The notes under the pieces: generated by a model
What the model saw: only the letters and a program-made list of their open reading frames with translations
The model's database searches: none
Told to the model about the DNA's origin: nothing
Position numbers and translations under genes: made by a program
Part shown: positions 1 through 6,571 of the stretch, in pieces
How the letters are laid out: every line of letters starts with the position of its first letter
How positions within the stretch are numbered: position 1 is the first letter of the stretch
Assembly (NCBI RefSeq): GCF_019597925.1
Contig: NZ_CP080442.1
Span: 723,001 to 787,000 of the forward strand
Source: [Clostridium] scindens
Lineage (GTDB): Bacteria > Bacillota > Clostridia > Lachnospirales > Lachnospiraceae
DNA length: 64,000 nt
Direction of reading: 5' to 3'

Positions 1-221
1 TCTATCAGCTTTTTGAGGACAAGGAGCATTTTATTATCGTGACTACGAAAGCCAATGATTCCGTGTCCGGCGTTCACGACAGGATGCCGCTGATACTGGA
101 GCAGGAGGAACTAGAAAACTGGCTGCATGACGATGACTGCCTGGAATTCCTGCTTGGCAGGATCCCGGCAGCGCTTAAGAAGGAGCAGGAATATGAGCAG
201 CAGGCGCTGCCATTTATATAG
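1..221 (+). CDS. SOS response-associated peptidase (SRAP/YedK-HMCES family), 3' end only
   Basis: The reading frame is open from base 3, so 72 C-terminal residues are visible and the gene begins outside the window. The stretch TKANDSV..VHDRMPLIL matches the C-terminal core of SRAP proteins, where the HDRMP motif carries the conserved histidine near the catalytic site. Family members (YedK, HMCES) form a covalent crosslink with abasic sites in single-stranded DNA through an N-terminal cysteine, which is not in this window. The next gene starts 12 bases downstream behind GGAGGG, so the two may be co-transcribed. A GTG at 39 could be mistaken for a start, but homology extends upstream of it. Confidence 0.85.
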   Translation, partial: YQLFEDKEHFIIVTTKANDSVSGVHDRMPLILEQEELENWLHDDDCLEFLLGRIPAALKKEQEYEQQALPFI

Positions 222-233
222 GAGGGATCAGTT

Positions 234-707
234 ATGGCGAGGATACTGGTAGATGCGGATGCCTGCCCGGTGGTGGCGGGAGTTGAGGAAATGGCAGAAA
301 AATACGATCTTCCCTGTAAATTATTCTGTGATACGAATCATGTGCTGAAGTCCTCCTACAGCCAGGTAGAAGTCGTAGGAGCAGGGGCGGATGCAGTGGA
401 CTTCGCCCTGATCAGCCAGTTAAAGGAGGGCGACGTCGTGGTGACCCAGGATTATGGAGTGGCGGCCATGGCGCTGGGAAAGGGCGCATATGGAATCCAT
501 CAGAGTGGAAAATGGTACACAGACGAGAATATCGATCTGCTTCTGATGGAGCGTCATATGGCTAAGAAAGCACGTAGGGAAAAGAGCAGGCATCATCTGA
601 AGGGGCCGGCGAAAAGAACCAAAGAAGATGATGAAAGATTCAAGATTTCCTTAGAAAAACTTATTTTGCAAAAGATCTTTTGCAAAGATTCCAAAGATAA
701 TTGCTAG
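234..707 (+). CDS. YaiI/YqxD family protein (DUF188, UPF0178)
   Basis: 157 residues starting at an ATG preceded by AGGAGGG. The N-terminus MARILVDADACPV is the signature of the YaiI/YqxD family, a PIN-like fold of about 150 residues. Further family motifs are DTNH near residue 35, VVTQDYG near residue 65 and a basic C-terminal half with KARREK. The family is thought to be nuclease-like but no substrate is established. The final dozen residues are encoded by a 22-bp palindrome (665-686) and look like a local extension. It lies directly after the SRAP gene, another DNA-damage protein, which may or may not be functional linkage. Confidence 0.85.
   Translation: MARILVDADACPVVAGVEEMAEKYDLPCKLFCDTNHVLKSSYSQVEVVGAGADAVDFALISQLKEGDVVVTQDYGVAAMALGKGAYGIHQSGKWYTDENIDLLLMERHMAKKARREKSRHHLKGPAKRTKEDDERFKISLEKLILQKIFCKDSKDNC
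665..686. repeat. Perfect 22-bp palindrome in the 3' end of the YaiI gene
   Basis: The arms are TTTGCAAAAGA and its reverse complement with no loop bases. It encodes part of the C-terminal tail of the upstream gene and ends 21 bases before the stop codon. No T-tract follows, so it is not a standard terminator. It could be a protein-binding site for the Xre regulator that starts 80 bases downstream. Confidence 0.6.
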
Positions 708-766
708 CCAAAAACACAGGCATATATTACAATATGAGCAAAGTTTGAAAGTAATGGGGTATACAT

Positions 767-1246
767 ATGCTTGAAGAAAAATTAATAAAACTAAGAAAGA
801 AACAAGGCTACAGCCAGCAGGAAGTAGCGGACTTGCTGTCCGTGACCAGACAGACCATATCCAACTGGGAATGCGGCCAGGCAACGCCGGCTCTTGATAA
901 GGCGGCAGAACTGGCAAGACTCTACCATGTCAGTATGGATGATCTGGTGGGAAATGACGTGGAGATCGTATTGAAAGAAGAGAAAGATGAGAGTACTAAT
1001 AGGAGAAAAGACCATCATCTGCTCCAGATGCTGATAGGCAAGCGGTGCGTTATAGACTGCGATGATATGTCTCTGGTGCTGGATCTGGAAGGATATACCA
1101 AGCCAAGAGTCCTCGATGTGAACGAGGAATGGATCCGCGTTGAGTATGAGCGGAGAAAAGAAAATACCTTAAGGCAGAGGGAAACGGTGGTCAAACTGAT
1201 TGAAATGTCGGCAGTCAAGGGATTTCAGATCATGGAGGACGAGTAG
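767..1246 (+). CDS. Xre-family transcriptional regulator with C-terminal domain
   Basis: 159 residues. Residues 1-65 form a Cro/CI-type helix-turn-helix: LRKKQGYSQQEVADLLSVTR, then QTISNWECG and a DELARLY-like helix before MDDLVG. Residues 75-159 are a charged linker followed by an unrecognised region with a VIDCDD..LVLDLEGY segment. The start ATG lies behind a weak GGGG site. The next gene begins on the base after the stop codon, so the two are translationally coupled. Probably a local regulator; its targets are not visible, although the palindrome at 665-686 upstream is a candidate site. Confidence 0.8.
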   Translation: MLEEKLIKLRKKQGYSQQEVADLLSVTRQTISNWECGQATPALDKAAELARLYHVSMDDLVGNDVEIVLKEEKDESTNRRKDHHLLQMLIGKRCVIDCDDMSLVLDLEGYTKPRVLDVNEEWIRVEYERRKENTLRQRETVVKLIEMSAVKGFQIMEDE

Positions 1247-1573
1247 ATGGCAGGATTTATCGCTTGCGTGGCGCTCATATTTAGCATATTGTGCTTCTAT
1301 GAAATACACACGCTAAAAAAAGATAAGGCTAAGGAGGACGGGGGCAAGTCCCGGGAAACTTTTGCGGAACTTTTAAGGGGGCTTCATGGCAGGCAGTGCG
1401 AGTTTGTCGTAGATGGAGCCTTGCTATATCTGGATATTGCATACAGTGTAAGAGGCATTGTGGCAGATTCTGATGATGACTGGGTGCTGATCACTTCTAA
1501 GAAGGGGAAGAAGGTGCTGCAGAGGATGTTCCGGATATCCTTGATCAAGGATGTAAAAGAGATTATTCAGTAA
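1247..1573 (+). CDS. Small membrane-anchored protein of unknown function
   Basis: 108 residues. Residues 3-20 are a hydrophobic helix (FIACVALIFSILCFYEI) followed by lysines, suggesting a single N-terminal membrane anchor with a cytoplasmic C-terminal domain. The C-terminal part (CEFVVDGALLYLDIAYSV..GIVADSDDDWVLI) resembles small beta-barrel modules and echoes the LVLDLEGY..VLDVNEEWIRVE region at the C-terminus of the upstream Xre protein. The two may be paralogous domains, one soluble and one membrane-tethered. It starts immediately after the upstream stop and is followed by a strong terminator, so the two genes form one transcript. Confidence 0.6.
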   Translation: MAGFIACVALIFSILCFYEIHTLKKDKAKEDGGKSRETFAELLRGLHGRQCEFVVDGALLYLDIAYSVRGIVADSDDDWVLITSKKGKKVLQRMFRISLIKDVKEIIQ

Positions 1574-1584
1574 AAAAGCAGTTT

Positions 1585-1619
1585 AAAACAGTTGCATTGT
1601 GCAGCTGTTTTCTTTTTTT
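1585..1619 (+). terminator. Rho-independent terminator
   Basis: A 12-bp stem (1585-1596 with 1600-1611, one G-T pair, 3-nt loop) is followed by C and seven T residues. It ends the Xre/membrane-protein transcript. Confidence 0.85.
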
Positions 1620-1631
1620 AATAAAACTATG

Positions 1632-1685
1632 TTGACAGACGACATATGTCGTGGTACGATATAGAAAAATAAGTCGTCAGACGAC
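1632..1685 (+). promoter_or_regulatory. Promoter with two palindromic operators for the PadR operon
   Basis: TTGACA at 1632-1637 and TACGAT at 1655-1660 are separated by exactly 17 bases. The spacer is filled by the 14-bp palindrome ACGACATATGTCGT (1639-1652). A second palindrome, GTCGTC-A-GACGAC (1673-1685), lies just after the predicted transcription start. The shared GTCGT/ACGAC half-sites suggest one dimeric regulator, most simply the PadR protein encoded two genes downstream acting as its own repressor. Confidence 0.75.
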
Positions 1686-1719
1686 ATAGCGTCTGGCGAT
1701 ATATGAGGAGGAATTAGAT

Positions 1720-1923
1720 ATGAGAAAAGAATTATATATAGGTATCCTGTTGTTTTCCCTGACACTTTGCGCAAAATCCGTAGGGCCGATCCCGGAATTC
1801 GCCTCAGGAGCGCTGCTGGGGCTTTCTATCTGCCTGGAATTCATCGGGATACTGCCCCAAGAAAAATATATGAAGTTAAAGAACTTTAAGAAAAGGAGTC
1901 TGGACAGATGGGTAAGAAAGTAG
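1720..1923 (+). CDS. Small two-helix membrane protein upstream of PadR
   Basis: 67 residues behind a strong GAGGAGG site. Residues 5-24 and 28-45 are hydrophobic and a basic tail follows (KLKNFKKRSLDRWVRK). Its 3' end overlaps the padR-like start at 1908 by 16 bases, implying translational coupling. I do not recognise a family. It is the first gene of a PadR-controlled operon and could be a small envelope component. No enzymatic motif is visible. Confidence 0.6.
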   Translation: MRKELYIGILLFSLTLCAKSVGPIPEFASGALLGLSICLEFIGILPQEKYMKLKNFKKRSLDRWVRK

Positions 1924-2234
1924 AGCCTTTAACGGAAAGTTATTTCTACATTCTGCTTTGCCTGGCAAATGGACCGAATCATGGATATGGAATCATGCAG
2001 CGGACAAAAGAATTGTCTGCAGGGGAAGTAAAGATCGGATCAGGCACGATGTATGGGGCAACCGGAAATATGACAAAGAAGGGCTGGATCGTAGAAAGCA
2101 AGGGCAGCACAGAGGATTCTGACCGGCGCAGGATGTATGAACTGACGGAAGAAGGAAGAGAGATCCTGGATATGGAGATTAGGAGATTAAGACGGCTGCT
2201 GGCAGGCGCAGAAGAAGTTTTGGAGGAAAAGTGA
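1908..2234 (+). CDS. PadR-family transcriptional regulator
   Basis: 108 residues, the usual length for the short PadR class. The winged-helix core is clear: LTESYFYILLCLANGPNHGYGIMQ at 5-28, SAGEVKIGSGTMYGATGNM with the wing lead-in, and the RRMYELTEEGREIL strand-helix. An AAAAGGAG site precedes the ATG. PadR proteins paired with a DUF2812 membrane protein are a recurrent Firmicute module, and here the DUF2812 gene starts one base after this stop. Likely autoregulated through the palindromes at 1639-1685. Confidence 0.92.
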   Translation: MGKKVEPLTESYFYILLCLANGPNHGYGIMQRTKELSAGEVKIGSGTMYGATGNMTKKGWIVESKGSTEDSDRRRMYELTEEGREILDMEIRRLRRLLAGAEEVLEEK

Positions 2235-2235
2235 T

Positions 2236-3135
2236 ATGGGCAAGCGGAAAATAAGCCATGCTGCATATGCTGCATGGGATTACAAGAAAGAGATTGAAGA
2301 CTTGAACAAGAAGTCGCAGGAAGGCTGGCAGCTGGTAAAGGGAGGATGCTTCAAAAGCATATATGAGCAGAATGATCAAGCATGCTACCGCTATCAGCTG
2401 GATTATAATACCGATATAGAGAATAAGGTGCTTTACTTGGAGATGTTTGAGGATCAGGGATGGGAGTATATTAATTCTACTTTTAATGGCTGGCATTTTT
2501 TCCGGAAGCCTTATGATCCGGAATTACCGGAAGAAGAGTATGAGATTTACACGGACTCTTCGGCAATTCCGGATATGGAGCGCAGGTGGGTACGGCTCGC
2601 CTATAGTTTTATGGCCGTGATTTCTGCTTTTCTGGTTTTCATGATAATAAGAATGATACAGTATCCGGAATGGACCAGAGTTCCAATGATACTTTTTGAA
2701 ATCGACTTTATTGTGTTTCTCGGATTGGGAATCTACCGCATCCGGAAAAAGGAGCGGCATGTGAAGAAGATATTTTCTCTATCTACGATGATGGCTATAG
2801 CAGTCGTATGCTGGCTTGCGGGGATTGTATTGGGAGCCTTAAAGCCTGATTGCAGCAATACATTGGAAGGAGATACCAATGGGGGGACTTATTATAAGGA
2901 TTTTACCGTGCATTATCCAGATAATTTTTATCTGGATCTTGAGATGGATAATGACAGTCCAGTGACGTTTCGTATTGACGATGCAAGCGGTAAAGCCGTA
3001 TATACTAACAGCGATAAGAAAACAAGAGTAGAAAACAGGCGTATCTGGCTGAAAAAAGGAGATTATAGGATCGCCATTGCCAGTGAAACGGGCGAAAAAG
3101 CCAGTAAAATGAAGATTTCCTACGAACTTGACTAA
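2236..3135 (+). CDS. DUF2812 domain-containing membrane protein
   Basis: 299 residues. The N-terminal ~110 residues (KEIEDLNKKSQEGWQLVKGG..YRYQLDY) match the soluble DUF2812 domain. They are followed by membrane helices near residues 118-137, 146-165 and 180-202. The last ~95 residues form an extracytoplasmic beta-rich segment (GGTYYKDFTVHYPDNFYLDLEMD) typical of a small sandwich domain. It is encoded directly after PadR behind TTTTGGAGG. The function of the family is unknown; the pairing suggests an envelope stress or antimicrobial response. A terminator follows. Confidence 0.85.
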   Translation: MGKRKISHAAYAAWDYKKEIEDLNKKSQEGWQLVKGGCFKSIYEQNDQACYRYQLDYNTDIENKVLYLEMFEDQGWEYINSTFNGWHFFRKPYDPELPEEEYEIYTDSSAIPDMERRWVRLAYSFMAVISAFLVFMIIRMIQYPEWTRVPMILFEIDFIVFLGLGIYRIRKKERHVKKIFSLSTMMAIAVVCWLAGIVLGALKPDCSNTLEGDTNGGTYYKDFTVHYPDNFYLDLEMDNDSPVTFRIDDASGKAVYTNSDKKTRVENRRIWLKKGDYRIAIASETGEKASKMKISYELD

Positions 3136-3154
3136 AATGATGATAGAGGAGTAT

Positions 3155-3194
3155 GGCGTACGGCATTAAAAAATGGTGCCGCGCGCCTTTTTTA
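3155..3194 (+). terminator. Rho-independent terminator after the DUF2812 gene
   Basis: An 11-bp stem (3155-3165 with 3177-3187, one mismatch and one G-T pair) is followed by six T residues. It directly abuts the promoter of the next operon. Confidence 0.75.
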
Positions 3195-3196
3195 TA

Positions 3197-3263
3197 TTGA
3201 CAAAAACAACTGTAACAAGTATAATTACATATACAACAACTGGAACAAAAGTAATTACAGATA
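3197..3263 (+). promoter_or_regulatory. Consensus promoter carrying two 28-bp direct repeats (thiol-redox operon)
   Basis: TTGACA (3197-3202), 17-nt spacer and TATAAT (3220-3225) form a perfect sigma-A promoter. Two imperfect direct repeats, 3206-3233 and 3236-3263, have a 30-bp period. Each contains an inverted pair TGTAA/TGGAA - N9 - TTACA. The first overlaps the -10 box and the second covers the early transcribed region, a classic repressor layout. The Rrf2 regulator encoded at the end of the operon (5089-5508) is the most likely ligand. Confidence 0.7.
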
Positions 3264-3276
3264 AGAGGAGGCAACT

Positions 3277-3864
3277 ATGAGAACTAAGAAAGCGAAGTCT
3301 ATTAGTGTTTTAATACTTAGCCTTGTCCTTGTGCTTACGGCATGCGGGTCAAAGCCAGCGGGAAGCAGCACGGAAAACAAGGCGGAAGAGACAACAGAAG
3401 AAGATGGCGGCAGCCAGGCATCAAAAACAGTTTTTGGCACGTTCGAATCCAAGACTCTTGACGGAGAAGACGTATCTCAGGACATATTCTCCAAGGCAGA
3501 TCTTACCATGGTGAACATCTGGGGAACCTTCTGCGGACCGTGCATCAAAGAGATGCCGGAACTGGGAGAGTTGAGCCGCCAGTATGCGGACAAGGGCGTT
3601 CAGATCGTGGGGCTTATAAGCGATGTATCCGATCCGGGAGATGAGACGGCAGAAGATATTATTTCTACTGCAAAGGCGGATTATACGCATATAGTAGCCT
3701 CTAATGATCTTCAGAATGGAATCTTAAAAGAAGTATATGCTGTTCCTACCACATATTTCGTAGATAAAGACGGAAACCAGGTAGGCAAGGCTTATCCGGG
3801 CGCAAGGGATATGGATAGCTGGGCCAAGATTATTGATGAGATGCTTGCCGAGGTACAGTCATGA
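3277..3864 (+). CDS. TlpA-like thioredoxin-fold lipoprotein
   Basis: 195 residues. Residues 1-23 are a lipoprotein signal peptide with lipobox LTAC, so the mature protein is anchored outside the membrane. A Ser/Glu-rich linker follows. The thioredoxin-like domain begins near residue 48 (FGTFESKTLDGEDV). It has the redox motif WGTFCGPC near residues 82-89, the DVSDPG insertion typical of TlpA/ResA, and the cis-proline segment VPTTYFVDKDG. It probably reduces or oxidises extracytoplasmic thiols. It heads an operon with a CXXC mini-protein, a 4Fe-4S membrane protein and a selenoprotein, suggesting electrons pass across the membrane to this domain. The AGAGGAGG site decides the ATG. Confidence 0.93.
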   Translation: MRTKKAKSISVLILSLVLVLTACGSKPAGSSTENKAEETTEEDGGSQASKTVFGTFESKTLDGEDVSQDIFSKADLTMVNIWGTFCGPCIKEMPELGELSRQYADKGVQIVGLISDVSDPGDETAEDIISTAKADYTHIVASNDLQNGILKEVYAVPTTYFVDKDGNQVGKAYPGARDMDSWAKIIDEMLAEVQS

Positions 3865-4007
3865 GCAGGCGCAAGATAATCGGAATCCGCATTGCGCTAT
3901 TTGCCGCTGCGGCAGCATTCCTCTTCGTAGGCGCTGCTCGCGGCGAAGCGGGTACTGTGTTTACGAAAGCCGTAAATATTTGTCTGGAGTGTGTAGGAAT
4001 TGGCTAA
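3861..4007 (+). CDS. CD1871A-family CXXC mini-protein
   Basis: 48 residues; the ATG overlaps the tlpA-like stop codon by four bases. It has a basic N-terminus, a hydrophobic helix at residues 8-24, then RGEAGTVFTKAVNICLECVGIG. The terminal ICLEC[I/V]GIG is the hallmark of the CD1871A family, small single-pass proteins with a CXXC pair at the extreme C-terminus that usually sit between a TlpA-like thioredoxin and a 4Fe-4S membrane protein. That is the arrangement here. A role as a thiol relay between the two neighbours is inferred. It is short and easily missed. Confidence 0.85.
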   Translation: MSRRKIIGIRIALFAAAAAFLFVGAARGEAGTVFTKAVNICLECVGIG

Positions 4008-4008
4008 G

Positions 4009-4884
4009 ATGATAAAAGCAATAAAGAACCGTATGAGGCTGTGGGTACAGATCGTCTTTACAGCCGTAACAAATGGATATCTGCTTGGTTTTCTTACAGG
4101 CCGGATATATACTGGCCCAACTAAGGCGGCCTGCGTGCCTGGCCTGAACTGCTATTCCTGCCCGGGAGCGCTTGGATCATGCCCCATAGGCTCTCTTCAG
4201 GCAGTGCTGGGAAGCCGGGATTATAAATTTTCCTTTTATGTAGTAGGATTTCTTCTGTTTTTTGGCTCCATATTTGGAAGGTTTGTCTGCGGATGGCTGT
4301 GTCCCTTTGGGCTGGTGCAGGATTTGCTGTATAAGATACCATTATTTAAAAAGAGGAAGAATCTTCCGGGCCATAAGGTGCTGATTTGGGCAAAATATGT
4401 TATACTTGTATTATTCGTAATCCTGCTGCCGCTTCTGGTGGTAGATTTCACTGGCCAGGGAGACCCCTGGTTCTGCAAGTATATTTGTCCCAGCGGTACG
4501 CTTGCAGCAGGAATTCCCCTGGTTCTTCTCAATGAGAATCTGAAACTTGCGGTAGGAAATCTGTTTTTTTGGAAGGTAGCAATCCTGATCGTACTGATCA
4601 TACTGGCTCTATGGGTTTACCGGCCCTTCTGCAAGTATCTGTGTCCTTTGGGCGCTATCTACAGTTTCTTTAATCCGGTGGCGCTGTACAGATATCAGAT
4701 CGATGAGAGCGCATGTACCAAATGTGGAAAATGCAAGAAGGCCTGCAAGATGGATATCAAGGTATGGGAGAAGCCGAACAGCCTGGAATGTATTCGCTGC
4801 GGAGACTGCGTGAAGGCGTGTCCTACGCAGGCAATCAGCAGAAGAAAAGGAGGTTGCCATGAAAAAAATCGTGAAGCGGGTTAG
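4009..4884 (+). CDS. Polyferredoxin-like membrane protein (NapH/CcoG-type, 4Fe-4S)
   Basis: 291 residues with about five membrane helices. The cysteine motifs are CVPGLNCYSCPGALGSCPIG near residue 40, CGWLCPFG near 91, CKYICP near 155 and CKYLCP near 205. The C-terminal ferredoxin pair is CTKCGKCKKACK and CIRCGDCVKACP. This matches NapH/CcoG-like electron carriers that move electrons across the membrane. ATG 4009 has AGGA ten bases upstream; a TTG at 4000 is an in-frame alternative. The 3' end overlaps the selenoprotein start by 26 bases. The likely role is electron donor for the TlpA-like thioredoxin and partners. Confidence 0.9.
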   Translation: MIKAIKNRMRLWVQIVFTAVTNGYLLGFLTGRIYTGPTKAACVPGLNCYSCPGALGSCPIGSLQAVLGSRDYKFSFYVVGFLLFFGSIFGRFVCGWLCPFGLVQDLLYKIPLFKKRKNLPGHKVLIWAKYVILVLFVILLPLLVVDFTGQGDPWFCKYICPSGTLAAGIPLVLLNENLKLAVGNLFFWKVAILIVLIILALWVYRPFCKYLCPLGAIYSFFNPVALYRYQIDESACTKCGKCKKACKMDIKVWEKPNSLECIRCGDCVKACPTQAISRRKGGCHEKNREAG

Positions 4885-5053
4885 TTTTGCCCTGGCAGGC
4901 GCAGCATTAGGATTTGCGTACTATTCATTTATCAGCTGCAGCAGCGGGGGATGAGCGATCACATCCAGTCCGGTATGGACGGTGGCTGTAGGAACAATAT
5001 TGGGCCTGCTCGTGTCCTATTGTTTTGAAGACAGTAAGGATACGAAGGAATAA
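4859..5053 (+). CDS. 64-residue membrane selenoprotein (DUF6132-like), selenocysteine at in-frame TGA
   Basis: The ATG lies seven bases after AGGAGG. Translation gives a basic N-terminus, a helix (residues 9-25), then CSSGG-TGA-AITSSPVW, a second helix (residues 41-53) and an acidic tail ending at TAA 5051. Reading TGA 4952-4954 as selenocysteine gives C27-x4-U32. Cysteine homologues of the DUF6132 family carry a G-C-x-SG-x-CPITSNP loop at the same place, so Sec replaces the second Cys. Coding similarity continues after the TGA, and a hairpin with a GG-containing loop lies 14-27 bases downstream of it. The operon context is entirely thiol redox. Conventional gene calling would miss it or truncate it at 31 residues. 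The genome must also encode SelA/B/C, which is consistent with the Sec-containing GrdH in this window. Confidence 0.8.
4955..4990 (+). promoter_or_regulatory. Candidate bacterial SECIS element
   Basis: Immediately after the TGA, GTCC (4968-4971) pairs with GGAC (4977-4980) around a GGTAT loop, and C-G/A-T pairs flank an A bulge below. The loop guanines are about 18-20 nt from the TGA, within the range of bacterial SECIS hairpins bound by SelB. Folding was done by eye only. Confidence 0.5.
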
Positions 5054-5088
5054 AAAGGTTATGGACGAATAGAAAAGGAATGAGAGAG

Positions 5089-5508
5089 ATGACGAGTGAA
5101 TTTGCAATTGCAGTGCATGCGCTGGTGTATCTGCATCATAAGAATGCCGTGCTCTCCAGCGAAGAGTTGGCGGAAAACATCTGTACCAATTCGGCACGGG
5201 TAAGAAAGGTCATGGCGAAACTTAAGAAAAAGGATTTGATAGGTACAAAAGAAGGCATAAAGGGAGGCTATCATATGTCCCTGGATGCCTCCGAGATTAC
5301 TCTTGGGGATATCTGTGAAGCGCTGCAGGTGGATATTGTAAAGGCCGCGTGGCGTTCGGGAAGTATGGACATGGACTGCATGATCGCATCCGGAATGGCG
5401 GGGGTCATGGATGGGATTTATGCGGAACTGGACGAAATATGCAAGAAGCGCCTGGAAGGGATTACGATCCAGGATGTGGAAAAGAAAGTAGCCGGATGCA
5501 AGAAGTAA
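5089..5508 (+). CDS. Rrf2-family transcriptional regulator
   Basis: 139 residues. The winged helix is standard for Rrf2: FAIAVHALVYLHHK at residues 5-18, SSEELAENICTNSARVRKVMAKLKKKDLI as the recognition region, and GTKEGIKGGYHM as the wing. The three-cysteine cluster used by IscR and NsrR is absent; only an isolated Cys near MDMDC and one near the C-terminus remain, so [2Fe-2S] sensing is unlikely. AAGGA spaced 9 bases favours the ATG at 5089 over 5080. It is the last gene of the redox operon and a probable autorepressor at the 30-bp-period repeats at 3206-3263. Confidence 0.88.
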   Translation: MTSEFAIAVHALVYLHHKNAVLSSEELAENICTNSARVRKVMAKLKKKDLIGTKEGIKGGYHMSLDASEITLGDICEALQVDIVKAAWRSGSMDMDCMIASGMAGVMDGIYAELDEICKKRLEGITIQDVEKKVAGCKK

Positions 5509-6314
5509 GAAGGCAGCTGGATTATTTTGATATTTCGCAGATCTGCGACTCGGGCCAATGCTTCCGCATGTCGCGGCTGGAAGATGACAGTTACGCCATA
5601 ATCGCAAAAGACAGATATCTGAGACTTGTACAGAACGATAAAGAGTGCTTGTTTTACTGCGGCGAGGAAGAATTTGATACTTTTTGGAAGCAGTATTTTG
5701 ACCTGGATACGGATTATAGTGCCTTTATAGGGCAGATCAGTCCAAGGGACAAATACTTGAGCCAGGCGGCAGCAGAAGGAAGCGGAATCCGTATTCTGCG
5801 CCAGGATCTGTGGGAGATGATCGTATCATTTCTGATCTCTCAGCAGAATCATATTGTCCGCATTCGCAGATGCATAGAGAACCTATGCATAAAATATGGG
5901 GAAGAACAGCAGAACTTCGATGGCAGCCGGTATTATACATTCCCGGCGCCGGAAGCGCTAGCCTTTCTCGACGAAGAGGCGCTTAAGGAATGCAACCTGG
6001 GCTATCGTAGCAAATATGTGGTGCGAACGGCGAAAAGTATTGCAGAAGGGCAGGTCTCCTTAGAAGATATAAAGAGCCTGCCTTACAGGAAGGCCAGAGG
6101 CGAACTCCTAAAATTATATGGCATTGGAGAAAAGGTGGCAGACTGTATCTGCCTCTTCGCTCTGCATAATCTGGAAGCATTTCCTGTGGATACTCATATC
6201 CGCCAGGCGCTGGAGGCACATTATCCAAAAGGATTTCCAAAACGCCGTTATAAAGGATTTCAAGGTATCATGCAGCAATACATATTTTATCATGAGTTAA
6301 TGGGCAATCGCTGA
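5496..6314 (+). CDS. OGG1-like 8-oxoguanine DNA glycosylase/AP lyase
   Basis: 272 residues, overlapping the Rrf2 stop by 13 bases; the upstream open frame is non-coding. The N-terminal domain has the SGQCFRM motif of the OGG1 family. The HhH-GPD core is complete: LISQQNHIVRIRRCIENLC, the hairpin LYGIGEKVADCICLFAL with the catalytic lysine near residue 213, and FPVDTHI with the catalytic aspartate about 19 residues later. The enzyme excises oxidised purines and can cleave the abasic site. Its coupling to a thiol-redox operon fits an oxidative-damage theme. AlkA-type glycosylases lack the Lys, which argues against that alternative. Confidence 0.9.
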   Translation: MQEVRRQLDYFDISQICDSGQCFRMSRLEDDSYAIIAKDRYLRLVQNDKECLFYCGEEEFDTFWKQYFDLDTDYSAFIGQISPRDKYLSQAAAEGSGIRILRQDLWEMIVSFLISQQNHIVRIRRCIENLCIKYGEEQQNFDGSRYYTFPAPEALAFLDEEALKECNLGYRSKYVVRTAKSIAEGQVSLEDIKSLPYRKARGELLKLYGIGEKVADCICLFALHNLEAFPVDTHIRQALEAHYPKGFPKRRYKGFQGIMQQYIFYHELMGNR

Positions 6315-6560
6315 TCAGCGATTGCCCAATGTTTTTAAGCAGTCTACAAGTTCCAGGTCGTCGCTGTTCAATTTGATATTAGAGCAGTAATTCTTTCCAT
6401 CCGGCGCGGTGACGGTTATCTCGATGATGGATCCTTCCACAAGCGCCTCCTGGGAAACGGCCTTTAAAAACAGGGGAAACTTCGGATGGCCTGCGCGAAA
6501 ACGATCCAGGCATCCCTTAAGTTTCTGAAGCATCGCGATCTGGTTAAAATCCATATTCAT
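6315..6560 (-). CDS. Hypothetical protein, 81 residues
   Basis: The reverse-strand ORF is convergent with the glycosylase and ends directly against its stop. The start is assigned to the ATG at 6560, behind AAAGGAG; an upstream extension to 6626 runs through the promoter. The protein begins with a short amphipathic helix (NQIAMLQKLKGCLDRFRAGHPKF) and then a beta-rich segment (GSIIEITVTAPDGKNYCSNIKLNSDDLELV). No membrane helix or known motif is visible. The SD of this gene lies in a perfect inverted repeat shared with the divergent hydrolase gene. Confidence 0.7.
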   Translation of the reverse strand: MNMDFNQIAMLQKLKGCLDRFRAGHPKFPLFLKAVSQEALVEGSIIEITVTAPDGKNYCSNIKLNSDDLELVDCLKTLGNR

Positions 6561-6571
6561 TGTTCTATCAA

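Noticed and set aside
5349..5495. N-terminal extension of the glycosylase frame to 5349
   Set aside because: It overlaps the Rrf2 coding region out of phase; OGG1 homology begins at the ATG 5496.
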